DNA from: Bacillota bacterium
Lineage (GTDB): Bacteria > Bacillota > Clostridia > Lutisporales > Lutisporaceae
Direction of reading: 5' to 3'
NCBI GenBank assembly: GCA_023405875.1
Contig: JAEXXN010000597.1
Coordinates: 1-5,547 of the forward strand
DNA: 5,547 nucleotides
Shown here: one piece after another, positions 1 through 5,547 of the stretch
How positions within the stretch are numbered: position 1 is the first letter of the stretch
How the letters are laid out: every line of letters begins with the position of its first letter
Program-made: the position numbers and the translations under genes
The notes under the pieces: generated by a model
What the model saw: the letters and a program-made list of their open reading frames with translations, nothing else
Told to the model about the DNA's origin: nothing
The model's database searches: none

Positions 1-883
1 GTTTGCCTTCCGTCAAAACAGAATTATGTTCTGCCAGTTTTTCCAGGCTGTCAATATTTATAACAAGCTGCTCAAAGTTCTCCCGAAGCTCCCTTGCTAC
101 CATTACATCCCTGAACCACACCTGGGAAAACTCCAGGAAGCTTTCTGCGGCTTCCTTTGTTTCAACAACAGCCGATACCTGGAGCTGGGCTTCACTCCAG
201 TTCCCTTTCAAGGCCTTTTCCAGAACATCAATATAAAATTTGCCGGCAGAGAGACCCTCCCTGTTCTGAAGCAGCTCCAGGGCTGTCCCCATTATCCCCT
301 TTGAATATCTTACTGCTGCCTCAATAGCTTCTGATGGAAAATCATATCTTTCTTTTATAAAGACCTTCATCTCCTCCAGTGGCACAGGCTTGAACTGATA
401 TAGCTGGCACCTGGAAATTATTGTGGGCAGCAATGAATTATGATTATCTGCCAGCAGCATAAATACAGTATTCTCAGGAGGCTCCTCCAGGGTCTTCAGG
501 AATGCATCCTGTGCATCCTGGGTCATCTTCTCGGCATTTTCCATAATAACCACCTTGTAGCCGCTCTCAAAGGGCTTTTTAGCCGTATCGCTCACTATCT
601 GACGTATTTGCCTGATTTTTATGCTCATACCGGTGGGCTTGACTATTTCAATGTTAGGGTGGTTTCCTGTCTGCACCCTGACACAGGAGCTGCAACTGCC
701 GCACGGTCTTTCGCCCGCTGCTCCGGTACAGTTTGCAGCCATGGAAAAAATAAAGGCCATGAGCTTCTTTCCACAGCCTTTAGGTCCGCTGAAAATATAT
801 CCGTTTGATATCATATTATTTTTTACTGCGTTTCTCAGACTCTCAACTATTATCCTTTGACCTGCAATATCATTAAAGCCCAT
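1..883 (-). CDS. holB: DNA polymerase III delta' subunit (clamp loader), 3' end cut by window
   Basis: Delta' is the non-ATPase stator of the clamp loader, which opens the beta clamp and loads it onto primed DNA. Translating the minus strand from the ATG at 883 gives 294 open codons running off the window; the family is usually about 310-330 aa, so only the end is missing. Seen: a P-loop-like GPKGCGKK (residues 33-40) with Lys where Ser/Thr should bind Mg-ATP; four zinc-type cysteines C52-x8-C61-x2-C64-x2-C67, the spacing of the E. coli delta' zinc module; a degenerate Walker B (MENAE, 114-118, catalytic Glu replaced by Asn); LKTLEEPP (129-136); and the SRC motif (157-159), whose Arg serves as an arginine finger for the neighbouring tau/gamma subunit. 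This pattern separates delta' from DnaX, which would have intact ATPase motifs. The start is supported by AAGGAGAG at 892-899. It is the last visible gene of the operon, 40 bp after yaaR. Confidence 0.95.
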   Translation of the reverse strand, partial: MGFNDIAGQRIIVESLRNAVKNNMISNGYIFSGPKGCGKKLMAFIFSMAANCTGAAGERPCGSCSSCVRVQTGNHPNIEIVKPTGMSIKIRQIRQIVSDTAKKPFESGYKVVIMENAEKMTQDAQDAFLKTLEEPPENTVFMLLADNHNSLLPTIISRCQLYQFKPVPLEEMKVFIKERYDFPSEAIEAAVRYSKGIMGTALELLQNREGLSAGKFYIDVLEKALKGNWSEAQLQVSAVVETKEAAESFLEFSQVWFRDVMVARELRENFEQLVINIDSLEKLAEHNSVLTEGK

Positions 884-923
884 TATCGCTTCTCTCCTTA
901 GCACTATCCAAAACTGCCGGTAG

Positions 924-1379
924 CTACATGTACATATCGAACAGCATTCCTTTTATGCTTCCTATGCTTTCCAGTATCTTTATATTATCCTTTTCTTCCT
1001 TGAGGAATTCGCGGCTGAGCTCCTCGACCTTAGAATTGACCTTTTTCACAAGAGCATATACCTTGTGCCTTCCTCGCCTGTCAAAGTGACTCTGTTTGGA
1101 GAATTTGAGCGAATTATTAACTACCTCATCAAGAAATTCTGTAATGAGCTTCTTATAGTTTTTCAATTCCCTGATATCCATACTCCTGCCCAGGTTCTCC
1201 CCCTGCTTTTCTATATCGCTCATCAGCCTGTTCAGGCGGCTGTTCAGGTCCTGCTCTTCGGTCCTTTTCAGTGTATCCCCGAAGCTTGCCCTTCCGCTTG
1301 TGACATCCGCTCTCCTGTCTTCCCTCGCAACAGCGCTGGCAATGGAAGAAGGCTGGCTTTTAACCTCTGATATTTTCAT
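924..1379 (-). CDS. yaaR: YaaR family protein (DUF327)
   Basis: A 151-aa soluble protein matching the DUF327/YaaR family, a small Firmicute family without an established function as far as I know. The first 40 or so residues are polar and probably disordered. From about residue 45 the protein is mostly charged helix, including a DIRELKNYKKLITEFLDEVV stretch (68-87), then a basic RRGRHKVYALVKKV segment and a hydrophobic C-terminus ending IGSIKGMLFDMYM. These are the conserved family blocks as I recall them. There is no signal peptide, membrane segment or catalytic motif. Its ATG lies 12 bp after the yaaQ stop and its ribosome binding site overlaps that stop, so translation of the two genes is probably coupled. 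In Bacillus subtilis yaaR likewise sits between yaaQ and holB, so family and position agree. A role related to replication or to the c-di-AMP receptor is only inferred from the neighbours. Confidence 0.9.
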   Translation of the reverse strand: MKISEVKSQPSSIASAVAREDRRADVTSGRASFGDTLKRTEEQDLNSRLNRLMSDIEKQGENLGRSMDIRELKNYKKLITEFLDEVVNNSLKFSKQSHFDRRGRHKVYALVKKVNSKVEELSREFLKEEKDNIKILESIGSIKGMLFDMYM

Positions 1380-1386
1380 AATGGTT

Positions 1387-1394
1387 CTCCCCTA
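1387..1394 (-). promoter_or_regulatory. yaaR ribosome binding site overlapping the yaaQ stop codon
   Basis: On the minus strand the yaaQ TAG stop runs directly into GGGAG, giving TAGGGGAG, followed by 7 nt and the yaaR ATG at 1379. The stop supplies part of the Shine-Dalgarno sequence. Ribosomes finishing yaaQ therefore stop on the yaaR entry site, an arrangement that favours translational coupling. Confidence 0.75.
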
Positions 1395-1721
1395 AACCTT
1401 TTCAAACCTGTCGATATCGACAACAAATATTGTAGCTCCGCCGACCATTACATCAATGGGATATGGAATAAAAACTCCTGCCGAGCCTGTGGGAGGTATG
1501 GGCGTTGTGAATACCTGCTTCCTGCTTTTGCAGATATCCTTTATCATTGCTATTACCATATCCACCCTCTCTTTGTCCACACCTATCAGCAATGTAGTAT
1601 TTCCTTCCCTCAGGAAGCCGCCTGTCGATGCAAGCTTTGTACTGCTGACTTTTTCCTTGACCAACCTCTCAACCAACTCATCGACATCGTCATCCTGCAC
1701 AACTGCTATTACAAGCTTCAT
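1392..1721 (-). CDS. darA: PII-like cyclic-di-AMP receptor DarA/PstA (YaaQ, DUF970)
   Basis: This 109-aa protein has exactly the length of B. subtilis DarA (YaaQ), a trimeric PII-like cytosolic protein that binds the second messenger cyclic-di-AMP between subunits. Its downstream partner is not established in the general literature as I know it. Seen: the start MKLVIAVVQDDD; the diagnostic KLASTGGFLREGNTTLLIGV block (29-48); the flexible loop region around 68-82; and the C-terminal IPYPIDVMVGGATIFVVDI (85-103). T28, F36, N41, G47 and F99, which I recall as ligand-pocket positions in solved DarA/PstA structures, are all present. Position 108 is Lys where some homologues have Gln. A strong AAGGAGG (1730-1736) lies 8 nt before the ATG. 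It is the second gene of the operon, 22 bp after the decarboxylase and 12 bp before yaaR. It is not a classical GlnB/GlnK protein, since no uridylylation T-loop signature is seen. Confidence 0.95.
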   Translation of the reverse strand: MKLVIAVVQDDDVDELVERLVKEKVSSTKLASTGGFLREGNTTLLIGVDKERVDMVIAMIKDICKSRKQVFTTPIPPTGSAGVFIPYPIDVMVGGATIFVVDIDRFEKV

Positions 1722-1743
1722 ATCACATACCTCCTTATTTTTA

Positions 1744-3195
1744 TTATTTTATCACACATATCTTTTTAAGCTTTGTATCGGAAGCTCCGTTGAGCTTCAG
1801 CCCTTGTTCCGCACATGCCCTGAGATAATCATAAGCTTCGGCGGTGATCCTTTCTCCAGGCATCAGAACAGGTATACCCGGAGGATACGGTATTATCATC
1901 TCTCCGCATATCCTTCCTATACTCTCCTCAGCCTCCACATGTTCTTTTTCACAGTATACCGCTTCCCAGGGCATAATGCAAAGCTCCGGAGCTTTCAAAA
2001 CAACCTTTGCTGACTTTGCTGCCGTTTCATTGCCTGACCGGGAGGCTGCAATCTCCTTCAACGCCTTTACAAGCCTCTCATAATCACTGCGATCGTTTCC
2101 GATTGTGGTTATAGCTACTATATTATATAAATCGGACATTTCCACCTGTATCTTGAAGTCCCTTCTAAGAATCGCCTCCGCCTTTGCACCGCTTATTCCC
2201 AAAGCTCCAAAATTCACCGTTATCCTCGTAGGGTCCAGATCGGCAACTCCCATGCTGCCTATTCGGTCCGGGCTTAAGCAGTAAAGCCCCGGAATACTGT
2301 TTATCTCATTTCTCGCCCAATTACTGCAGTCTATTATGTCTTCCAACAGCTCCCTGCCCTTTTCCTGCATAATGTACCTTGCACTGTCCAGCGCTGCCAG
2401 AATAATATGCGAAGGGCTTGTTGTCTGAGTAAGCTGCAGGAAAAGCTTCAGCCTTTCAATACTTATCCTCCCGTGCCTTACATGAAGCATAGACCCTTGT
2501 GTCATAGCCGGAAGCGTCTTGTGTATACTCTGAGCCGTCATATCCGCCCCTGCCGACAGCGCATTGACCGGAAGGCGTTCATTGAAGGCAAAATGGGAGC
2601 CGTGGGCTTCATCCACCAGCAGGACGGCCTTCCTCCTGTGAACGATCTCTGCAATTCTTTCAAGGTCGGAACATGTCCCATAATAGCTTGGGTTTGTAAT
2701 AACCACTGCCTTTGCGTCCTTATGCTTTTCCAATGTATATTCCACCGTCTCCGGTTTTATACCCATTGCTATTCCCAGCTCTTCATCAATTTCCGGATCA
2801 ATATAGACCGGTATCAATCTGCCCAGTATTACCGCACCGTAAACCGACCTGTGGCAATTCCTCGGTATTATTATCTTTTCCCCCGGCTCTGCTGCTGTCA
2901 TTATCATAGCATATATCCCACAGGTTGTACCGTTGACCAGGAAAAATGATTCATCCGCGCCAAAAGCAGCGGCAGCCAATTTCTGTGCTGAAAGGATCGC
3001 AGACTCCGGGCTGTGCAGGTTGTCTATCCCTGGTACTTCAGTAGTATCCAGGGCAGGCAGATCTCCGGTAAAAAAATCAAAGTCTGCTTTTTTATAAGCA
3101 TTCCCTTTCTTATGCCCCGGCATATGAAAGGATACAGCTTCCTCATCCCTGTATTCCATCAGTGATTTCAGTATTGGTATGTTATCTGCATTCAT
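1744..3195 (-). CDS. Orn/Lys/Arg decarboxylase family, PLP-dependent (YaaO-like)
   Basis: A 483-aa fold-type I PLP enzyme of the major Orn/Lys/Arg decarboxylase family. Such enzymes remove the alpha-carboxyl of a basic amino acid to give a diamine or agmatine. Seen: HMPGHK (24-29), TTEVPGIDNLH (51-61), LVNGTT (86-91, phosphate/cofactor region), PRNCHRS (111-117, His115 expected to stack on PLP), VDEAHGSH (194-201, Asp195 pairing with the pyridine nitrogen), SIHKTLPAMTQGSMLH (223-238, Lys226 the expected Schiff-base lysine), QTTSPSH (257-263), and a C-terminal domain with IPYPPGIPVLMPGE (435-448). All catalytic residues are intact. It lacks the N-terminal receiver-like wing domain of the roughly 700-aa inducible E. 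coli enzymes, so it is the short Gram-positive type. The start is firm: an in-frame TAG lies two codons upstream and TGAGGT sits 5 nt before the ATG. It is first in the operon. The substrate (arginine, lysine or ornithine) cannot be read from sequence; arginine, feeding spermidine synthesis, is known for Bacillus SpeA of this family. Confidence 0.92.
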   Translation of the reverse strand: MNADNIPILKSLMEYRDEEAVSFHMPGHKKGNAYKKADFDFFTGDLPALDTTEVPGIDNLHSPESAILSAQKLAAAAFGADESFFLVNGTTCGIYAMIMTAAEPGEKIIIPRNCHRSVYGAVILGRLIPVYIDPEIDEELGIAMGIKPETVEYTLEKHKDAKAVVITNPSYYGTCSDLERIAEIVHRRKAVLLVDEAHGSHFAFNERLPVNALSAGADMTAQSIHKTLPAMTQGSMLHVRHGRISIERLKLFLQLTQTTSPSHIILAALDSARYIMQEKGRELLEDIIDCSNWARNEINSIPGLYCLSPDRIGSMGVADLDPTRITVNFGALGISGAKAEAILRRDFKIQVEMSDLYNIVAITTIGNDRSDYERLVKALKEIAASRSGNETAAKSAKVVLKAPELCIMPWEAVYCEKEHVEAEESIGRICGEMIIPYPPGIPVLMPGERITAEAYDYLRACAEQGLKLNGASDTKLKKICVIK

Positions 3196-3216
3196 AAGCT
3201 ACCTCAAGCATTCCGG

Positions 3217-3254
3217 TTCAGTAATTATGCCACAGCTCTCATAAACAGTCTTAA
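3217..3254 (-). promoter_or_regulatory. Candidate promoter for the decarboxylase-darA-yaaR-holB operon
   Basis: On the minus strand an extended -10 element TGGCATAAT (3224-3232) is preceded by TTAAGA (3249-3254). The spacer between TTAAGA and CATAAT is 19 nt, which is long but tolerable with an extended -10. Transcription would begin near 3217, leaving a leader of about 20 nt that includes the TGAGGT ribosome binding site. The match is modest and the surrounding DNA is AT-rich, so chance is a real alternative. Confidence 0.3.
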
Positions 3255-3402
3255 GGTCGTTGATTGTTATAGGCCTGTTTCTGTTTCTAATGTATACTTT
3301 TAATACTATTGGCTATTATTAACTATAATTATACTAATAAATGCAGCTACAATAAAGAAAAAAGTAATATATCCAATAATCTGTTCGGATACTCCATAAT
3401 AA

Positions 3403-3417
3403 CCGATCAACCATCGG
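3403..3417. repeat. Short perfect inverted repeat (5-bp arms, 5-nt loop)
   Basis: CCGAT and ATCGG flank CAACC, inside the AT-rich divergent spacer. The arms are the most GC-rich stretch of their surroundings. It could be a regulator half-site pair or a small hairpin in a long ytvI leader. It is not followed by a T-run, so it is not a terminator. Its small size means chance cannot be excluded. Confidence 0.35.
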
Positions 3418-3500
3418 CATATCCTAAAATTATATCAGAAGGTTCGATATTGTTTGATTATTGGCCATGCTTTATATATAATAAAATTAGCTACAAATTG

Positions 3501-3528
3501 TTGATAGCAGCATATTAAGAAGTATAGA
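3501..3528 (+). promoter_or_regulatory. Candidate sigma-A-type promoter for ytvI
   Basis: TTGATA (3501-3506, 5 of 6 to TTGACA) is followed after 16 nt by TATAGA (3523-3528, 4 of 6 to TATAAT). Transcription would start near 3535, giving a leader of about 40 nt before the ytvI ATG. This is the best vegetative-type promoter match in the spacer. B. subtilis ytvI is described as sigma-E dependent, but I found no well-spaced sigma-E pair here, so the true promoter class is open. Confidence 0.4.
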
Positions 3529-3575
3529 GCCTTTTTGCAGCAACTTACATAAAATATGATATTGGGAGTGGTGCT

Positions 3576-4640
3576 ATGCTCCGGCCGGAGATAGAGAAAT
3601 ATTCGCATATAATACTGAGAACATTGGCATATTTAACAATAGCATTGATTGCATATTTTTCGATCAATCTTTTGTTACTATATTTCAAACCTTTTGTTGT
3701 AGCTTTTGTCCTTGCCCTGATAATCGAGCCTATAGTACGGCTGTTTCAGAAGTTCAAGCTTAATCGGGGCATTTCGGTAATGCTGTCAATGATATTATTC
3801 ATTGGCGGACTTATTGCTTTTTCAACCTTTGCAATTACCCGGATGGTATATGAGCTTATAAAGCTGTATGACAGGCTTCCGAACTATTATGAAGAGCTTT
3901 ACAGCTTTATTGCCAATGTAATCCAGGAGATTACCGCTTTGTACCTTCAGCTTCCGCCTGAGGTGCTCAATATCCTTCAGGATGTGCTGAGGACTGTGTT
4001 TCAGAAGCTCACGACCTTCCTGAGCAGTACTACGACATTTTTAATAGACATAATAACAAAGCTTCCGACTACCTTCATATTCTTCATAATAACCCTTATA
4101 GCAACCTTTTTCCTTACAAAGGATAAGTACATCATAAAGGATTTCATTTTCAGGCAGCTTCCTCCAAGCTGGGGAAGCAAGCTGATATCCCTCAAGACCG
4201 ACCTGTTTATGGCGCTGTTTGGCTTCCTGAAGGCCGAGTTTATAATACTTAGTATAACCTTCACCGAATCCTTTATAGGCTTGAGCATTATAGGTATTGA
4301 CTATGCATTTACCCTTGCCCTGATCATTGCTATATTTGACATACTTCCCGTGCTTGGAACCGGAGGTATTTACGTACCCTGGGCCATAGTAAATCTTATA
4401 AGAGGAAATTATGTACTGGGAATCTCACTTCTTGTCTTATATGGAGTAATAACAGTGGTGCGCTATATGATAGAACCCAAAATAGTAGGCCAGCAGCTTG
4501 GAATACATCCTGTAGTAACTCTTATGTCAATGTTTGCAGGTATGAAGCTTATAGGCGCTGCAGGGCTCATCCTGGGCCCGACGGCAGTAGTTACCCTTAA
4601 GGCCTGCCAGCATGCCGGAATAATTCCGAAGTTTAAATGA
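3576..4640 (+). CDS. ytvI: Sporulation integral membrane protein YtvI (AI-2E/UPF0118 family)
   Basis: A 354-aa polytopic membrane protein of the AI-2E transporter-like family (UPF0118), most like the YtvI branch, which is tied to endospore formation in Firmicutes. Hydrophobic segments lie at about 12-50 (a pair), 66-88, 152-181, 210-240, 243-275, 279-299 and 310-343, giving the usual seven to eight spans. A long amphipathic insert (about 89-150) follows the third span. Family signatures are FDILPVLGTGGIYVPWAI (254-271) and EPKIVGQQLGIHP (300-312), then a glycine-rich last span ending ILGP (332-335). Length matches the family (about 350-370 aa). The ATG is chosen because GGGAG lies 7 nt upstream and nearby GTG/TTG codons are out of frame. 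The transported substrate, if any, is unknown. Other UPF0118 members export AI-2 or act as Na+/H+ antiporters, so the YtvI assignment within the family is inferred from overall similarity. The gene stands alone and converges on the kinase gene. Confidence 0.87.
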   Translation: MLRPEIEKYSHIILRTLAYLTIALIAYFSINLLLLYFKPFVVAFVLALIIEPIVRLFQKFKLNRGISVMLSMILFIGGLIAFSTFAITRMVYELIKLYDRLPNYYEELYSFIANVIQEITALYLQLPPEVLNILQDVLRTVFQKLTTFLSSTTTFLIDIITKLPTTFIFFIITLIATFFLTKDKYIIKDFIFRQLPPSWGSKLISLKTDLFMALFGFLKAEFIILSITFTESFIGLSIIGIDYAFTLALIIAIFDILPVLGTGGIYVPWAIVNLIRGNYVLGISLLVLYGVITVVRYMIEPKIVGQQLGIHPVVTLMSMFAGMKLIGAAGLILGPTAVVTLKACQHAGIIPKFK

Positions 4641-4704
4641 AAAAGACTTCCATTGAAGCATTTTAACAACCAAGGAAGCCCTTTGAAGCTTATTTACGCT
4701 ATAT

Positions 4705-4730
4705 AAAAAACCGCAAATGCGGTTTTTTTA
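4705..4730. terminator. Bidirectional intrinsic terminator between ytvI and the kinase gene
   Basis: The sequence reads A6-CCGCA-AA-TGCGG-T7. The GC stem is 4-5 bp and the A and T tracts extend it and serve as U-tracts on both strands. On the plus strand it lies about 65 nt after the ytvI stop. On the minus strand it begins directly after the kinase TAA at 4732-4734. One hairpin therefore ends both convergent transcripts. Confidence 0.88.
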
Positions 4731-4731
4731 T

Positions 4732-5547
4732 TTAAGATATTTTGCTGGTTTCTATTTCATAATCTCTGGAAATCGGAAGCTCTATTACAAAAGTGGCGCC
4801 CCCATCGAGATTATTAAAGGCAAACAGCCTTCCCTTGTGATTTTCGATTATTTTATGCGATATTGCAAGTCCTAACCCTGAACCATTATCTTTTGTAGTA
4901 AAAAACGGTTCAAATATCTTATCAAGATGCTCCGGCTTTATCCCGCTGCCATTATCCTTAAACTCCATCCTGAGTAGATCATTGATCTGGTCATGCCATA
5001 TGCTTATATTTATCCTCCCTTTTTCGGGCAAGGCATCTATTCCATTCTGAACTATATTCACGATCACCTGCTTGATGTTCTCACCGTCTGCGTTGATGAG
5101 CGGGAGCTGCTTCTGCATATCCAAATATATTACAATGGCTTTGCTCTCCGCATAGCTTTCAAGCAGCGGTACGACTTCCTCAACCAGGTTGTTCAATACC
5201 ACCTTCTCCAGCTTGGGCTCATCCTGTGTAAGTGTAAGAAATCTGCGCAGCAAAGCATTTATCCGCTCTATCTCGCTTGTTATTACCTCATAATACTTAT
5301 TGTCCTCAAGACAATACTTTTTCCCCATTACCTGAAACAGACCCTTGATCGAACAAATAGGATTTTTTATTTCATGGGCCAGCTCCGCCGCTATTTGTCC
5401 CGCATTGGCCAGCTTTTCCGAACGGATGAGCTGCTGCTCGAGCCTTTTCTCATAGGTGCAGTCATGTACTATCGCCAGAACTCCAAACATCCTTTTATAC
5501 TTGTTTCTGAGCAAGTATGTGGACATCGAAATATATAGCAGCTCTCC
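4732..5547 (-). CDS. PAS-type sensor histidine kinase, N-terminus cut by window
   Basis: The 271 visible residues are the C-terminal part of a sensor kinase that autophosphorylates on His and passes the phosphate to a response regulator. The frame is open to the window edge, and the first residues (GELLYISMSTYLLRNKYKRM then GVLAIVHDCTYEKRLE) look like the last strands of a PAS domain leading into the signalling helix. The Met encoded at 5526 is therefore internal, not the start. Seen, numbered from the edge: H-box ELAHEIKNPICSIKG with His58 (codon 5374-5376); N-box NIVQNGIDAL (164-173); G1 DNGSG (198-202); F-box FEPFFTTK (212-219); G2 GSGLGL (222-227); and a terminal GGATFVIELP. There is no receiver domain; the protein ends soon after the ATPase fold. 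The AHEIKNP-SIKG phosphoacceptor resembles that of Firmicute sporulation kinases (KinA-E), but specificity needs the missing sensor region and an orphan-kinase check. It converges with ytvI and shares its terminator. Confidence 0.93.
   Translation of the reverse strand, partial: GELLYISMSTYLLRNKYKRMFGVLAIVHDCTYEKRLEQQLIRSEKLANAGQIAAELAHEIKNPICSIKGLFQVMGKKYCLEDNKYYEVITSEIERINALLRRFLTLTQDEPKLEKVVLNNLVEEVVPLLESYAESKAIVIYLDMQKQLPLINADGENIKQVIVNIVQNGIDALPEKGRINISIWHDQINDLLRMEFKDNGSGIKPEHLDKIFEPFFTTKDNGSGLGLAISHKIIENHKGRLFAFNNLDGGATFVIELPISRDYEIETSKIS

Larger units (their letters stand above)
3196..3575. other. AT-rich divergent intergenic region
   Basis: This is the 380-bp spacer between the divergent decarboxylase operon and ytvI. 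GC is about 27% by hand count over 3301-3480, far below the flanking decarboxylase gene, where sampled lines reach about 60%. It holds candidate promoters on both strands and a short inverted repeat at 3403-3417. The only open frame of note (3309-3518, plus) begins with TTG, has no ribosome binding site and encodes a low-complexity Asn/Ile/Tyr/Lys-rich string, so I do not call it a gene. No tRNA, riboswitch or T-box motif is recognisable. Confidence 0.7.

Noticed and set aside
1456..2013. 185-codon plus-strand open frame
   Set aside because: Antisense to darA and the decarboxylase and spans their junction; the minus-strand genes have family motifs and ribosome binding sites, this frame has neither.
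2407..2949. 180-codon plus-strand open frame
   Set aside because: Lies wholly antisense within the decarboxylase catalytic domain and its product has no recognisable motif.
3309..3518. 69-codon plus-strand open frame in the divergent spacer
   Set aside because: TTG start without a Shine-Dalgarno sequence, low-complexity AT-driven composition, no recognisable domain, and it overlaps the likely ytvI promoter.
3548..3555. CATAAAAT resembling a sigma-E -10 element before ytvI
   Set aside because: 7 of 8 to CATACAAT, but no -35 element at the usual spacing of about 14 nt; the nearest GTATAGA is 19 nt away.
4647..4678. CTTCC/GGAAG inverted pair after ytvI
   Set aside because: Only 5-bp arms with a 22-nt loop and no T-tract; the strong hairpin at 4705-4730 explains termination.
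5524..5526. ATG as the start of the histidine kinase
   Set aside because: The frame stays open to the window edge with PAS-like residues upstream, so this Met is internal.
4993..5538. 181-codon plus-strand open frame
   Set aside because: Antisense to the histidine kinase, whose H, N, G1, F and G2 boxes fix the coding strand.

Overview
The window looks like chromosomal DNA from a spore-forming member of the Clostridia, a low-to-moderate-GC Firmicute. Three things support this. There is a minus-strand cluster matching the Bacillus/Clostridium yaaO-yaaQ-yaaR-holB neighbourhood. There is a ytvI-type sporulation membrane protein. There are strong AAGGAGG-type ribosome binding sites. Genus cannot be fixed by eye; a relative of Acetivibrio/Ruminiclostridium is only a guess. 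No RNA genes, insertion sequences, CRISPR arrays or phage genes are visible.

Minus strand, 3195 down to 1: four tightly spaced genes read as one probable operon. In transcription order they are a PLP-dependent Orn/Lys/Arg-type decarboxylase (YaaO-like, 483 aa), the PII-like cyclic-di-AMP receptor DarA/YaaQ (109 aa), YaaR (DUF327, 151 aa) and the clamp-loader delta' subunit HolB (294 codons visible, 3' end cut by the window edge). The gaps are 22, 12 and 40 bp, each with a clear Shine-Dalgarno sequence. Thymidylate kinase (tmk), which sits between yaaO and yaaQ in Bacillus subtilis, is absent here.

3196-3575: a 380-bp AT-rich divergent intergenic region (about 27% GC by hand count over 3301-3480). 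It carries candidate promoters for the decarboxylase operon (minus) and for ytvI (plus), and a small inverted repeat. No convincing gene lies in it.

Plus strand 3576-4640: a complete AI-2E-family/UPF0118 membrane protein best matching the sporulation protein YtvI. It ends facing a minus-strand PAS-type sensor histidine kinase (4732 to the window edge, N-terminus missing). The two convergent genes share one hairpin terminator with A/T tracts on both sides (4705-4730).

Taken together, the left half couples a replication clamp-loader gene to a second-messenger receptor and a decarboxylase. The right half holds a sporulation-associated membrane protein and a kinase whose phosphoacceptor motif resembles that of sporulation kinases. 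I see no clearly new system. The points most worth checking are the missing tmk, the tight darA-yaaR-holB linkage and the AT-rich divergent spacer.
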